Below, piece after piece: positions 43,224-51,532 of a DNA stretch of 64,000 nt. The stretch is taken from NCBI RefSeq assembly GCF_024649945.1, contig NZ_JANKMS010000006.1, forward strand, positions 62,001-126,000, in the 5' to 3' direction. Origin of the DNA: Flavobacterium panacis. Lineage in GTDB: Bacteria; Bacteroidota; Bacteroidia; Flavobacteriales; Flavobacteriaceae. Every line of letters begins with the position of its first letter. Position 1 is the stretch's first letter. Position numbers and translations under genes: made by a program. Below the pieces are notes generated by a model. The model ran no database searches, had not been told where the DNA came from, and saw nothing but the letters and a program-made list of their open reading frames with translations.

Positions 43224-44060
43224 ATGAGTAAAAGAATTGATTCCCATCAGCATTTTTGGAAGTTTGATCCCGTTAGAGACAGCTGGATTGATGAAACGAT
43301 GCAAAATATTCAGAGAGATTTTCTTCCTGAAGATTTACATCCAATTTTAAAAGAAAATCAATTTGAAGGTTGTGTGGCTGTTCAAGCAAGTCAGTCTGAA
43401 GAAGAAACAAGTTTTTTATTGGATTTAGCATCAAAAAATGATTTTATAAAAGGTGTTGTCGGCTGGATAGATTTAAGAAATGAAAATATCGAAGAGCGTT
43501 TACAATTCTTTTCCAATCAAAAAAAACTAAAAGGTTTTAGACACGTTGTTCAAGGTGAACCAAACGATTTTATGTTTGGAGAAGCTTTTAGAAACGGAAT
43601 ACAAGCTTTAAAATCATTTGATTATACGTACGATATTTTGATTTTCGAACGTCAATTACCAGCTGCAATTAGTTTGGTAAAAGATTTTCCAAATCAGCGA
43701 TTTGTGATTGATCATATTGCAAAACCAGATATCAAATCAGGAAGTATTGATTCTTGGAAAAAAGGCATCGAAGAAATCGCAAAATATGACAACGTTTACT
43801 GCAAAATCTCAGGAATGGTCACAGAAGCAGACTGGAAAAACTGGAAACCAGAAGATTTAAAACCATACTTGGATGTAATCTTTGAAAACTTCTCAACAGA
43901 TAAATTAATGTACGGATCAGATTGGCCGGTTTTAAACGTAGCTTCTAATTATAATGAAGTGGTGAAAACTTTAGAAGATTATATTGCTAAATTTTCGATT
44001 GAGGATCAGAATAAGATTTGGTTTGAGAATGCAATTTCATTTTACAATCTGAATGATTAG
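43224..44060 (+). CDS. Amidohydrolase-family sugar lactonase (L-fuconolactonase/L-rhamnonolactonase-like)
   Basis: A 278-residue TIM-barrel hydrolase of the COG3618 type. The metal-binding motif is DSHQHFW (His8, His10) followed by WIDE. Further signatures are GCVAVQASQSEEET, GVVGWIDLR, KGFRHVVQGEP, FVIDHIAKPDI, YCKISGMVTEADW and MYGSDWPV (the active-site aspartate). Members open the lactone of L-fuconate, L-rhamnonate or L-galactonate. With the SDR, zinc dehydrogenase and FAH genes it makes up most of a non-phosphorylating deoxy-sugar pathway; the sugar acid dehydratase is not in the window. Confidence 0.92.
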   Translation: MSKRIDSHQHFWKFDPVRDSWIDETMQNIQRDFLPEDLHPILKENQFEGCVAVQASQSEEETSFLLDLASKNDFIKGVVGWIDLRNENIEERLQFFSNQKKLKGFRHVVQGEPNDFMFGEAFRNGIQALKSFDYTYDILIFERQLPAAISLVKDFPNQRFVIDHIAKPDIKSGSIDSWKKGIEEIAKYDNVYCKISGMVTEADWKNWKPEDLKPYLDVIFENFSTDKLMYGSDWPVLNVASNYNEVVKTLEDYIAKFSIEDQNKIWFENAISFYNLND

Positions 44061-44124
44061 TATTTAATTTTGTAAGCTTCAGAGAAGCGAAATATTTATA
44101 GCAAGAAATACCCGTTTACAATAT

Positions 44125-44181
44125 AAAGCTCCAGCGGAGCGACATATTTTTTATAATTATATGTCGCTCCGCTGGAGCTTT
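44125..44181. repeat. CTCCAGCGGAGC palindrome
   Basis: A perfect 23-bp inverted repeat (44125-44147 with 44159-44181) with an 11-base loop. Each arm contains the smaller palindrome GCTCCAGCGGAGC. On the plus strand it ends with a T run and could act as terminator for the lactonase operon. A third GCTCCGCTGGAGC stands alone at 44218-44230. Confidence 0.9.
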
Positions 44182-44307
44182 TTTTATTATTTGTTGCTAA
44201 TATTCTATAAATATTTTGCTCCGCTGGAGCACTAAAAAAGTTTGAATTTTGAGTTTTTAGAATTTATTTGTTTTTTTTTAGTCAAAATGACAAATGACAC
44301 GATCAGA

Positions 44308-44384
44308 CATAGTCCATGGTTTCAACCATGGGGAGACAAAGATTGGAAAACGTTGCGTTCCCATGGTTGAAACCATGGGCTATG
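44308..44384. repeat. GGTTTCAACC long palindrome, copy 1
   Basis: A 77-base element framed by CATAG and CTATG. The arms contain CCATGGTTTCAACCATGGG and its complement. A related element of similar size is at 53236-53315, with CTTGG in place of CATGG. Only the frame and the GGTTTCAACC core are kept, while the flanking stem bases differ in compensating ways. Confidence 0.8.
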
Positions 44385-44405
44385 TTTTCAAAATGACAAA
44401 AAAAA

Positions 44406-44469
44406 TAGCCACAGATTAAAGGATTTCATGAATTTTTTTAAATCCTTTTAATCCTGTAATCTGTGGCTA
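44406..44469. repeat. AGCCACAGATTA palindrome
   Basis: Perfect 13-bp arms TAGCCACAGATTA (44406-44418) and the complement (44457-44469), with inner words AAGGATT / AATCC that also pair. A half copy of the arm lies near 31930. Confidence 0.8.
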
Positions 44470-44489
44470 AAAATTTTAGAGCTAATATT

Positions 44490-45674
44490 TTACTTCTTCA
44501 AAACATCCGCATTAGGCGCCCATTTTTTCTGCCATTCTGGATATTTCTTCAAAGCTTTTTCAGGTTTATCCGTATACCAAGCGTAACCCGTTCTTCGTTC
44601 ACGACTTACTTCTGCGAGTGAATACAAAAACTCGCTGTCGCGATCACTGAATAAAGGCCTGTGAGTTTTTAATTCATAATAACGCGTCCAAATCGGAGGT
44701 GCTGATGGATCATTTACAACTCTCACATCATTTTTGATTTTCTTGTATTTAGAATCCATTTCTGGAGCTTCAAAACTTTCAACTCTTGTGTTGTAAATTT
44801 TAGAATCTTGAAACCATTTTACAGCACTTTGCACCGCATTAATAACTTTTTGATTCGGATTATTAATGTCCATTAAAAACAAAACAATATCAACGCTTTC
44901 TGCATTACAGATGCTTGGCGGTTCAAACTTACGCGCCCAAGCAGGTTGAAGCGTTATTTCGTCATGCTGTTGGCACCATGCTGTCAGTTGTCCATTGTCT
45001 TTAATCTGCATTTCTAAAATACATTCCAAACCCTTTTCGTAAGACTTCGCTACTTTTTTTCTGGTTTTGACATCAATAAAAGCATAATCTGGATCATTGT
45101 TTACAATCTTTTTAAAGAGATTCATGATTCCCATATAAGCTCCATCATTAAAAGTAATATGACGGCTGTAGCCTTTTTCTAAAGGAAAATATTGTGGCCA
45201 GCCACCATTTGAATATTGCGCTTTTAAAGTAAAATTAATTCCGCGTAGACAGCCATCTTTATATTTAGAATCTTTTGTAAGCGTGTAAACTTGCGCTAAA
45301 TAATGAATGTGTGTGTAAGTTGTTTCATTATCAAAAGTCGTATGTTCAATGTATTTTGTTTTAACGACACTATCAATCTGTTGTGGCGTCAAGATGGCTT
45401 TCATATCATAATTCTTCGGCCATCCACCATTATCACGTTGGAAATACAGAATATTATCGGCGATTTTAGCATAATCCGTTTCAGCATATTTCGGCTGATT
45501 TGGGATTGGATTTATGATATTGGTTTTGTCTTTAATAAAATACCAATGATTGGTGCCGTCTGTAAAAGGTTTTGTACTGATTTCATTTGATTGTGCATTC
45601 GAACATACAAATGAAAGTGTACAAAAAGCTGATAAAAGCAATTTTGAACTCATCGCGGAATTTACTTTGAACAT
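44490..45674 (-). CDS. Pectate lyase, polysaccharide lyase family 10
   Basis: A 394-residue secreted enzyme (signal peptide about residues 1-27, cut near SNAQS). The PL10 domain fills the rest: NILYFQRDNGGWPKNYDM (about 72-89), TFDNETTYTHIHYLAQVYTL, YSNGGWPQYFPL, ITFNDGAYMGIMNLFKKI, LTAWCQQHDEITLQPAWAR and WTRYYELKTHRPLFSDRD. PL10 enzymes cut polygalacturonate by beta-elimination with calcium. It lies 13 bases downstream of the GH28 gene and is clearly co-transcribed with it. Confidence 0.93.
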   Translation of the reverse strand: MFKVNSAMSSKLLLSAFCTLSFVCSNAQSNEISTKPFTDGTNHWYFIKDKTNIINPIPNQPKYAETDYAKIADNILYFQRDNGGWPKNYDMKAILTPQQIDSVVKTKYIEHTTFDNETTYTHIHYLAQVYTLTKDSKYKDGCLRGINFTLKAQYSNGGWPQYFPLEKGYSRHITFNDGAYMGIMNLFKKIVNNDPDYAFIDVKTRKKVAKSYEKGLECILEMQIKDNGQLTAWCQQHDEITLQPAWARKFEPPSICNAESVDIVLFLMDINNPNQKVINAVQSAVKWFQDSKIYNTRVESFEAPEMDSKYKKIKNDVRVVNDPSAPPIWTRYYELKTHRPLFSDRDSEFLYSLAEVSRERRTGYAWYTDKPEKALKKYPEWQKKWAPNADVLKK

Positions 45675-45687
45675 ATCAATTCAGATT

Positions 45688-47349
45688 TTAGAATTTTACC
45701 GCTTTCTTAGGAACATCTTTTCCAACCGTAGTCGTTTTAGATAAACCACTTAAATCGACATTTTTAGTTACTCCACCGTTAATTGTAATGGTATTTGCAG
45801 AAGTAGGTTTAAATTCTACATTCTTTAGAGAAAGGTTTTGAGCATTGTAAATCTCAAATGCATTTTTAGCTTGTACATCTAGTTTTACATTTTCAATTTT
45901 GATTTTATTAGCATCAATAATAGAAAAGCCTTTTTCTGCTGTAGCCGTTAGGTTTGAAATTTCTATATTTTCTAAATTCATTTCAGGAAGACCTTGTAAA
46001 AAGACAGCTTGCTGAGCACCTTTAATGGTAATGTTTTTAATTGAAATATTTTTAAATTGAGGGGTTTCAACTGTAACAGGCATTGCTTTGTTAACGATTT
46101 TATCTCCACCTTCTTCTAAAGTTTCAGCAATAGATTTTCCTCCATAATACAAATTGAAAGAAATAGCTTGAGAAGGAATATCAGTCATAAAAACATCAGA
46201 AATAAAGATATTTTCTACAACACCACCTCTTCCTCGGGCACTTTTAAAACGTAAACCAACATCAGTTCCCATAAAAGTACAGTTTGAAACGTGAAGGTTT
46301 TTTACACCACCAGACATTTCGCTGCCAACTGTTACACCACCGTGACCGTGGTATACGATATTGTTTCTCACAATAATATTTTCGCATGGAACACCTCTTT
46401 CGCGTCCATCTTTGTCTTTTCCAGATTTGATACAGATGGCATCATCTCCCACATCAAAACTTGAGTTTTCAACCAATACATTTTTGCAACATTCCACATC
46501 AAGACCATCTCCATTTTGAGAATACCAAGGGTTACGTACTGTTGTATTTCTCACAATTAAATCTTCGACCATAAAAGGGTGTATGTTCCAAGCAGGTGAA
46601 TTTTGAAAAACAGGACCGTCAAATAAAACTCTTTTACTGTTTTGAATACTCACCATTACAGGGCGAAGAAAATCATGAATCGTTTCAAATTCTTCTTTTG
46701 TTTTCAAATCAGGACGAACATTTTGATCGGCACCTTTAGAAGCATTCATAAAAGTCTCAGATGGATACCAGCTCGTTTTCTCTTTATTTAAAACACCGCC
46801 TTGAGATATTACTTTTTTCCACTGGCTTTCTGTCAATTTACCTTTTTTAACCTGTCTCCAAACTTCTCCAGAGCCATCCCAAACACCATTTCCGGTAAAA
46901 GCAATGTTTTCAAGGTTTTTACCATAAATAGGAGAGATACATCTCCATGTATTTAATCCTTCAAAGTTGGTTTCTATAAGCGGATAAAGTGATTTATCAG
47001 TAGAGAATTTAATCAAAGCGCCTCTTTCAGCATGCAATTCGATATTGCTTTTTAGAATGATTGGGCCCGTAAGCCAGATTCCTGGAGGAATTATCACTTT
47101 TCCGCCACCTTTTTTTGAAACAGCATCAATGGCATCTGCAAATGCTTTTGTATTTAATACATATCCGCCATTTACTGCTCCAAAATCTTTAATGTTTACA
47201 GTGTTATTAGGAATAACAGGTTCATTAATTTTAGACATAGTAAACTCGACATTGTAGTCATTTGCTTTTTGGGCGGTAATTGGATTACAGAAACTCAATG
47301 CCAAAACGCTTAGGGCTGTGCAAAAAAAGTTAGTTAAGTTAGTTTTCAT
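45688..47349 (-). CDS. Glycoside hydrolase family 28 (polygalacturonase-like)
   Basis: A 553-residue secreted right-handed beta-helix enzyme (signal peptide to about residue 27, ITAQ). The four GH28 motifs are intact: NGDGLD (Asp281, in place of NTD), GDDAICIKS (Asp302, Asp303), HGHGG (His336) and RFKS (Arg367, Lys369). The N-terminal part has the pectate-lyase-superfamily opening VNIKDFGAVNGGYVLNTKAF. The enzyme hydrolyses galacturonic acid linkages in pectin or rhamnogalacturonan. It is the first gene of the operon with PL10; an operator-like palindrome directly follows its -7 box at 47477-47484. Confidence 0.94.
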   Translation of the reverse strand: MKTNLTNFFCTALSVLALSFCNPITAQKANDYNVEFTMSKINEPVIPNNTVNIKDFGAVNGGYVLNTKAFADAIDAVSKKGGGKVIIPPGIWLTGPIILKSNIELHAERGALIKFSTDKSLYPLIETNFEGLNTWRCISPIYGKNLENIAFTGNGVWDGSGEVWRQVKKGKLTESQWKKVISQGGVLNKEKTSWYPSETFMNASKGADQNVRPDLKTKEEFETIHDFLRPVMVSIQNSKRVLFDGPVFQNSPAWNIHPFMVEDLIVRNTTVRNPWYSQNGDGLDVECCKNVLVENSSFDVGDDAICIKSGKDKDGRERGVPCENIIVRNNIVYHGHGGVTVGSEMSGGVKNLHVSNCTFMGTDVGLRFKSARGRGGVVENIFISDVFMTDIPSQAISFNLYYGGKSIAETLEEGGDKIVNKAMPVTVETPQFKNISIKNITIKGAQQAVFLQGLPEMNLENIEISNLTATAEKGFSIIDANKIKIENVKLDVQAKNAFEIYNAQNLSLKNVEFKPTSANTITINGGVTKNVDLSGLSKTTTVGKDVPKKAVKF

Positions 47350-47462
47350 TCTAATTCTATTTTGGTTATTTTTTTAATGATAGTTGATGTAAAGTCAATT
47401 TTTAATTTGAAGTTTTTTTATTTGATGAATAATTTTTTCAATAAATAACAATAAATTAATAA

Positions 47463-47476
47463 TGTAATCGATTACA
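47463..47476. promoter_or_regulatory. Perfect operator palindrome TGTAATCGATTACA
   Basis: A perfect 14-base palindrome. On the minus strand it is immediately preceded by TAGATTTG (47484 down to 47477), a match to the -7 element TAnnTTTG, so the operator would cover the start point of transcription of the GH28/PL10 operon. This is the place of a repressor site. A near-identical site is at 39971-39984. Confidence 0.75.
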
Positions 47477-47638
47477 CAAATCTATTAAAAAAATATTACG
47501 AAACTATAATTTTGATTAAATTATAACAGATTTTTTATGAAATTGATTTTTTTACCAATTAGTTGGAATCAAAAAGATAAATTAATTTTTGCTAAAGAAG
47601 TTTTTAATATCATCAAAAAACGTTCTATGTCTAAAGAA

Positions 47639-47684
47639 TACAGGAGGGTACAGGATGGTCGTAATTTTATGTTCCTTTATATTA
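47639..47684 (+). promoter_or_regulatory. CAGGA direct repeat and promoter-like box
   Basis: TACAGGA at 47639-47645 and again at 47649-47655, a 10-base period, followed after about 20 bases by TATATTAG (47678-47685). The same arrangement stands upstream of the GH78 gene (57728-57773). A direct repeat of one helical turn next to the -33 position suggests an AraC-type or hybrid two-component activator. Confidence 0.55.
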
Positions 47685-47794
47685 GACGAATTATTTGGTA
47701 AAAGTGTTAAAAATACATTTATTTGTAAAATAAATACTCTTTTAATTAAATGCCTCGTAATTTTATTCCAAGAAAAAAATCAAAAATCTAAATA

Positions 47795-50314
47795 ATGCGT
47801 TTAAATTCAGTTACTAAAATATTCGTTGTCTTTTTGTTAATCCTCACTTCATTTTCGATGAGTGCCGCTGAAATCTGGGTTTCTCCAAAAGGAAATGACA
47901 AAAATTCGGGAACAAAAGAAAGTCCACTGGCAACAGTTCATATGGCAATGAGAAAAGCCAGAGAACTTCGTCGTTTAAAAGATGCATCAGTAAAAGACGG
48001 AATTAGAATTATAGTAATGAACGGAACGTATTACTTAAACGAACCTTTGTTTGTAAGACCTGAAGATTCTGGAACAGCAGAAAGCCCGACTACAATTGAA
48101 GCCGATGCAAATGCAAAACCAATAATCAGCGGCGGAATTGAAATCAAAAACTGGACAAAATCAACTACTGTTATCAACGGACTTAAAAAAGGTGCTGTTT
48201 GGGTAGCTGATGCTCCAAAAAAAGCAGGAAGCATTATCGATTACAGACAATTATGGGTTAATGGTAAAAAAGCTGTAAGAGCCAAAAATACTGCTGGAAC
48301 CACAATGGAACGTATTTTATCATGGAATCACGAAGAGCAAACGTGTTGGATTCCGTTTAAAGATAAATCTGTTAAGTATGAACCGGGAATGGAAATGTTT
48401 ATTGTACAATGGTGGTCGAATGCCAACTTGCGTATCAAAAATATTGAAGTAAAAAAAGACAGTGCAAAACTTTCGTTTGAAGAACCAGAAAGCCGTATTC
48501 AAAGCGAACATCCTTGGCCTGCACCGTGGATTTCTAAAAACAATGGAAACTCTGCTTACTTCTTAAACAATGCTTTTTCACTTTTAAACGAACCTGGAGA
48601 ATGGTATTTAGACAAGAAAAATGCTAAAATCTATTATATTCCAAGAGCTGGTGAAGAGATTAATTCAGTAACAATTACTGCTCCAGTTTTAGAAAATTTG
48701 GTTGAAGTAAAAGGAACAATCGATTCTCCTGTGCATCATTTCAGATTTAAAGGAATTTCGTTTCAATACAGCAACTGGCTTCGTCCTTCGCAGCAAGGTC
48801 ACGTGCCGTTGCAATCAGGTTTGTATTTGTTAGACGCTTATAAATTGAAACAGCCGGGAACTCCAAATCAGGCGAATCTAGAAAATCAAGCTTGGGTTGG
48901 AAGACCTCGTGCAGCAGTTGAAGTCAATTATTCGAATAATATTCAGTTTGAATCCTGCCGTTTTGAGCATTTGGCTTCGACTGGTTTGGATTTAAATAAA
49001 GGAACAAATCACAATACAATAAAAGGAAATTTATTTAAAGATATTGGCGGAAGCGCTATTAATGTTGGGATTTTTTCGGAAGAAGCTTTTGAAGCGCATT
49101 TGCCTTTAATCATAAAAGATGAAAGAGAAATGTGTTCTGATGAAATAATTGCTGATAACTTAATAACAAACGTAACCAATGAAGATTGGGGAACTTTAGG
49201 AATCAGCGCTGGTTTTGTTCGAAATATTACGATTGAACACAACGAAATTTCAGATGTATCGTATTCTGGAATGGCAATGGGATGGGGTTGGACACACACG
49301 CCAAACGTGATGCAGAACAACAAAATTTTAGGAAATAAAATTCATCATTACGCAAAACATTTACACGATGTAGCTGGAATCTACACGCTTTCTGCACAGC
49401 CAGGAAGCCGAATTGAAGAAAATTATATTGACAAGGTTTACAACAGTCCGTATGCACACGACCCGTTTTTATGGTTGTATTTGTATACCGATGAAGGTTC
49501 TGAAGGTTTTACGATTAAAAATAACTGGATTGCTGAAAAGAAAATCTTAAAAAATCATAACGGTCCAAAAGGAAATATCTGGGAACACAACGATCCGTAT
49601 GTAAGCACAAAAATTAAAGATGATGCCGGAATTAGAGCGCCTTACAAAGATTTAGAAAAAGAAGTTGTAATCGACGAAAAATGGGGATTGCAGGAAATGC
49701 CAAAACCATACGCAATCGAATTGATAGGTTCTGATTTTGACATCGAAAAAATCAAATCGACTTTGACAGGATTCAGAATTGTGGGGCAGGAATTGTACCA
49801 ATGGAAAAATCATTTGGTGATTTACGGAAAAATGAATCAGCCGGAAAGAACAAAACGAAAACTGGCAGGAGCTTTTCCTTCTTTAGAAATTAAAATCTAT
49901 GAAGATTTAGTTTACGATTTCCAAAACTTCGAAAGATGTAAAGATTCTAAACCAGCATCAGATTGGGAAAATATTGTTTTAACTGCGAATCTTCCTGCCG
50001 ATGAAAAACTGCAGAAAGAATATGTAGAATATCACAAAACGCAATTTGAGAAATGGCCAGAAGTTGCAAAAGGTTTCTGTAACGCCGATTTTCAGCAATT
50101 GCAAGTTTTCAAAAAAGACAGACAACTAATCTTGGTAATCAGTATTCCGAAAGGTGAAAATCTGGATAAACTAAATCCGAAAACAACACAAAATAATCCT
50201 CGCGTAGACGACTGGAATGCTTTAATGAAAAAATACCAAAGCGGAATCGATGGCACAAAACCAGATGAAACTTGGATTTTCTTAAACAAAGTAGAAGTAG
50301 AAGCAAAAAAATAA
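47795..50314 (+). CDS. Secreted beta-helix glycosidase (GH141-like) fused to L-rhamnose mutarotase-like domain
   Basis: An 839-residue protein with a signal peptide (about residues 1-25, cut after SAA). Residues 26-115 have the opening IWVSPKGNDKNSGTKESPLA and IIVMNGTYYLNEPLFVRPED, then QLWVNGKKAVRAKN (about 150-163), an order I associate with GH141-type beta-helix enzymes, whose members include a rhamnogalacturonan-II alpha-L-fucosidase. Residues 370-600 are the beta-helix. Residues 726-835 look like an L-rhamnose mutarotase: LQKEYVEYHKTQFEKWPEVA, then WNALMKKYQ. Mutarotases are normally small cytosolic proteins, so a secreted fused copy is unusual. It lies 153 bases before the next gene, with a long palindrome between. 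Confidence 0.8.
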   Translation: MRLNSVTKIFVVFLLILTSFSMSAAEIWVSPKGNDKNSGTKESPLATVHMAMRKARELRRLKDASVKDGIRIIVMNGTYYLNEPLFVRPEDSGTAESPTTIEADANAKPIISGGIEIKNWTKSTTVINGLKKGAVWVADAPKKAGSIIDYRQLWVNGKKAVRAKNTAGTTMERILSWNHEEQTCWIPFKDKSVKYEPGMEMFIVQWWSNANLRIKNIEVKKDSAKLSFEEPESRIQSEHPWPAPWISKNNGNSAYFLNNAFSLLNEPGEWYLDKKNAKIYYIPRAGEEINSVTITAPVLENLVEVKGTIDSPVHHFRFKGISFQYSNWLRPSQQGHVPLQSGLYLLDAYKLKQPGTPNQANLENQAWVGRPRAAVEVNYSNNIQFESCRFEHLASTGLDLNKGTNHNTIKGNLFKDIGGSAINVGIFSEEAFEAHLPLIIKDEREMCSDEIIADNLITNVTNEDWGTLGISAGFVRNITIEHNEISDVSYSGMAMGWGWTHTPNVMQNNKILGNKIHHYAKHLHDVAGIYTLSAQPGSRIEENYIDKVYNSPYAHDPFLWLYLYTDEGSEGFTIKNNWIAEKKILKNHNGPKGNIWEHNDPYVSTKIKDDAGIRAPYKDLEKEVVIDEKWGLQEMPKPYAIELIGSDFDIEKIKSTLTGFRIVGQELYQWKNHLVIYGKMNQPERTKRKLAGAFPSLEIKIYEDLVYDFQNFERCKDSKPASDWENIVLTANLPADEKLQKEYVEYHKTQFEKWPEVAKGFCNADFQQLQVFKKDRQLILVISIPKGENLDKLNPKTTQNNPRVDDWNALMKKYQSGIDGTKPDETWIFLNKVEVEAKK

Positions 50315-50320
50315 AAGATA

Positions 50321-50433
50321 GCCACGAATTCACGAATTTTCTTTTTTAAAATCTTTGCGATTTTTTTTTCGAATTAATTCGAATGAATAATATTAGATAA
50401 AGTATATAAAAAGAAAATTCGTGAATTCGTGGC
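50321..50433. repeat. Long inverted repeat around AATTCACGAATT
   Basis: Perfect 26-base arms at 50321-50346 and 50408-50433, starting GCCACGAATTCACGAATT, with a 61-base spacer. It lies between two genes on the same strand and could terminate or process the transcript. Confidence 0.85.
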
Positions 50434-50467
50434 GAAAAAAAACTAACAATCTAAAATAACTAACCCC

Positions 50468-51532
50468 ATGTTAAAAATAGCCATTCTGGGACTTGGAGAA
50501 GGACGAAGCACAATGTCGGCGGCTTTAGAAAGTTCAAAATTAGAACTTGTAAAAGTGTGTGACAGAAACGAAGAAATCTGCAAGCAGAGAGCAAAAGAAT
50601 TCGATTTTCATTCGTACACCACCAATTACGATGATTTACTAAACGATGAATCAATTGATATTATCGCGATTTATACGCCAGATCATTTGCACGCTCAACA
50701 CGTAAAACAAGCGTTATTAAGTGGAAAACATGTCGTTTGTACAAAACCGTTCATCGATGATTTATCTGATGCGAAAGAGCTTTTAGAATTAAGTAAATCA
50801 ACAGGAAAAAAGGTTTTCATAGGACAAAGTTCGCGTTTTTTCGAACCAGCCAAAAGACAAAGAGCCGATTACGAAGCGGGATTAATTGGAGATTTAATTA
50901 CAATTGAAGCACAATATCACGCCGATCACAGATGGTTTTTAAAGAAAGAATGGTCTTTATTGCAATCTTTTAAATGGTTGTACGGAGGTTTGAGCCATCC
51001 TGTAGATTTTATCAGATGGTATTTGCCAAATATTCAGGAAGTAATGGGTTACGGAATGATAAGTGCTAACGGACAATCGGCTGGATTGAAAAATGAGGAT
51101 ACGATGCACTTTATTTTCAAAGCAACTGACGGAAGAATTGCACGTGTAAGTGGCGTTTATACATCACCAACGCAGCCTGCCCAACGCGACAGCGGAATGA
51201 GTACCATTTTAAGAGCAACAGAAGGAGCAAGTCAGGCCGATTATCATGAATTGCGTTATGCGGTTACAGATAAAACAGGTGAAGAAAAAGTGGTTACTTG
51301 GGGTGATAGCACTTTAAAATATTATTTCCGTTTTGAAGGACAAAGTCATCATGGTGGAGAATATCAAAATTATTTAGAATATTTTGTAGACAGTATCGAA
51401 CAAGGTTTCGAAGCGTATCCAAATATGGAAGAAGGAATTGGAACTGTAGCTTTATTACAAGCAATGGACAAATCGCTGCAAACTGGAATGCCGGTTAAAA
51501 TTGTCGATATTCTTAACGAATACGGACTATGA
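50468..51532 (+). CDS. Gfo/Idh/MocA family oxidoreductase
   Basis: A 354-residue NAD(P)-dependent oxidoreductase. The Rossmann motif is IAILGLGEGRS (residues 4-14), an altered GxGxxG. The catalytic lysine motif is TKP (92-94) in place of EKP. The substrate domain includes YHADHRWFLKKEWSLLQSFK and the typical GGLSHPVDFIRWYLP, with the family histidine. The protein has no signal peptide. It overlaps the symporter gene by 4 bases, so oxidation of the imported compound by this enzyme is likely. Confidence 0.92.
   Translation: MLKIAILGLGEGRSTMSAALESSKLELVKVCDRNEEICKQRAKEFDFHSYTTNYDDLLNDESIDIIAIYTPDHLHAQHVKQALLSGKHVVCTKPFIDDLSDAKELLELSKSTGKKVFIGQSSRFFEPAKRQRADYEAGLIGDLITIEAQYHADHRWFLKKEWSLLQSFKWLYGGLSHPVDFIRWYLPNIQEVMGYGMISANGQSAGLKNEDTMHFIFKATDGRIARVSGVYTSPTQPAQRDSGMSTILRATEGASQADYHELRYAVTDKTGEEKVVTWGDSTLKYYFRFEGQSHHGGEYQNYLEYFVDSIEQGFEAYPNMEEGIGTVALLQAMDKSLQTGMPVKIVDILNEYGL

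Larger units (their letters stand above)
44061..44489. other. 429-base intergenic region between convergent genes
   Basis: Holds three separate palindrome systems in a row: CTCCAGCGGAGC (44125-44181, plus a half copy at 44217-44230), the GGTTTCAACC palindrome (44308-44384) and the AGCCACAGATT palindrome (44406-44469). There is no coding sequence. Confidence 0.8.
47350..47794. other. 445-base divergent regulatory region
   Basis: Control region between GH28/PL10 (minus) and the beta-helix gene (plus). It holds the LacI-type operator at 47463-47476 with a -7 box on its upstream side for the minus strand, and a CAGGA direct repeat with a promoter-like box for the plus strand. There is no coding sequence I trust. 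Confidence 0.75.

Noticed and set aside
47589-47795. Open frame of 68 codons before the beta-helix gene
   Set aside because: It lies over the direct repeat and promoter-like box and overlaps the start codon of the real gene; composition is that of random AT-rich DNA.
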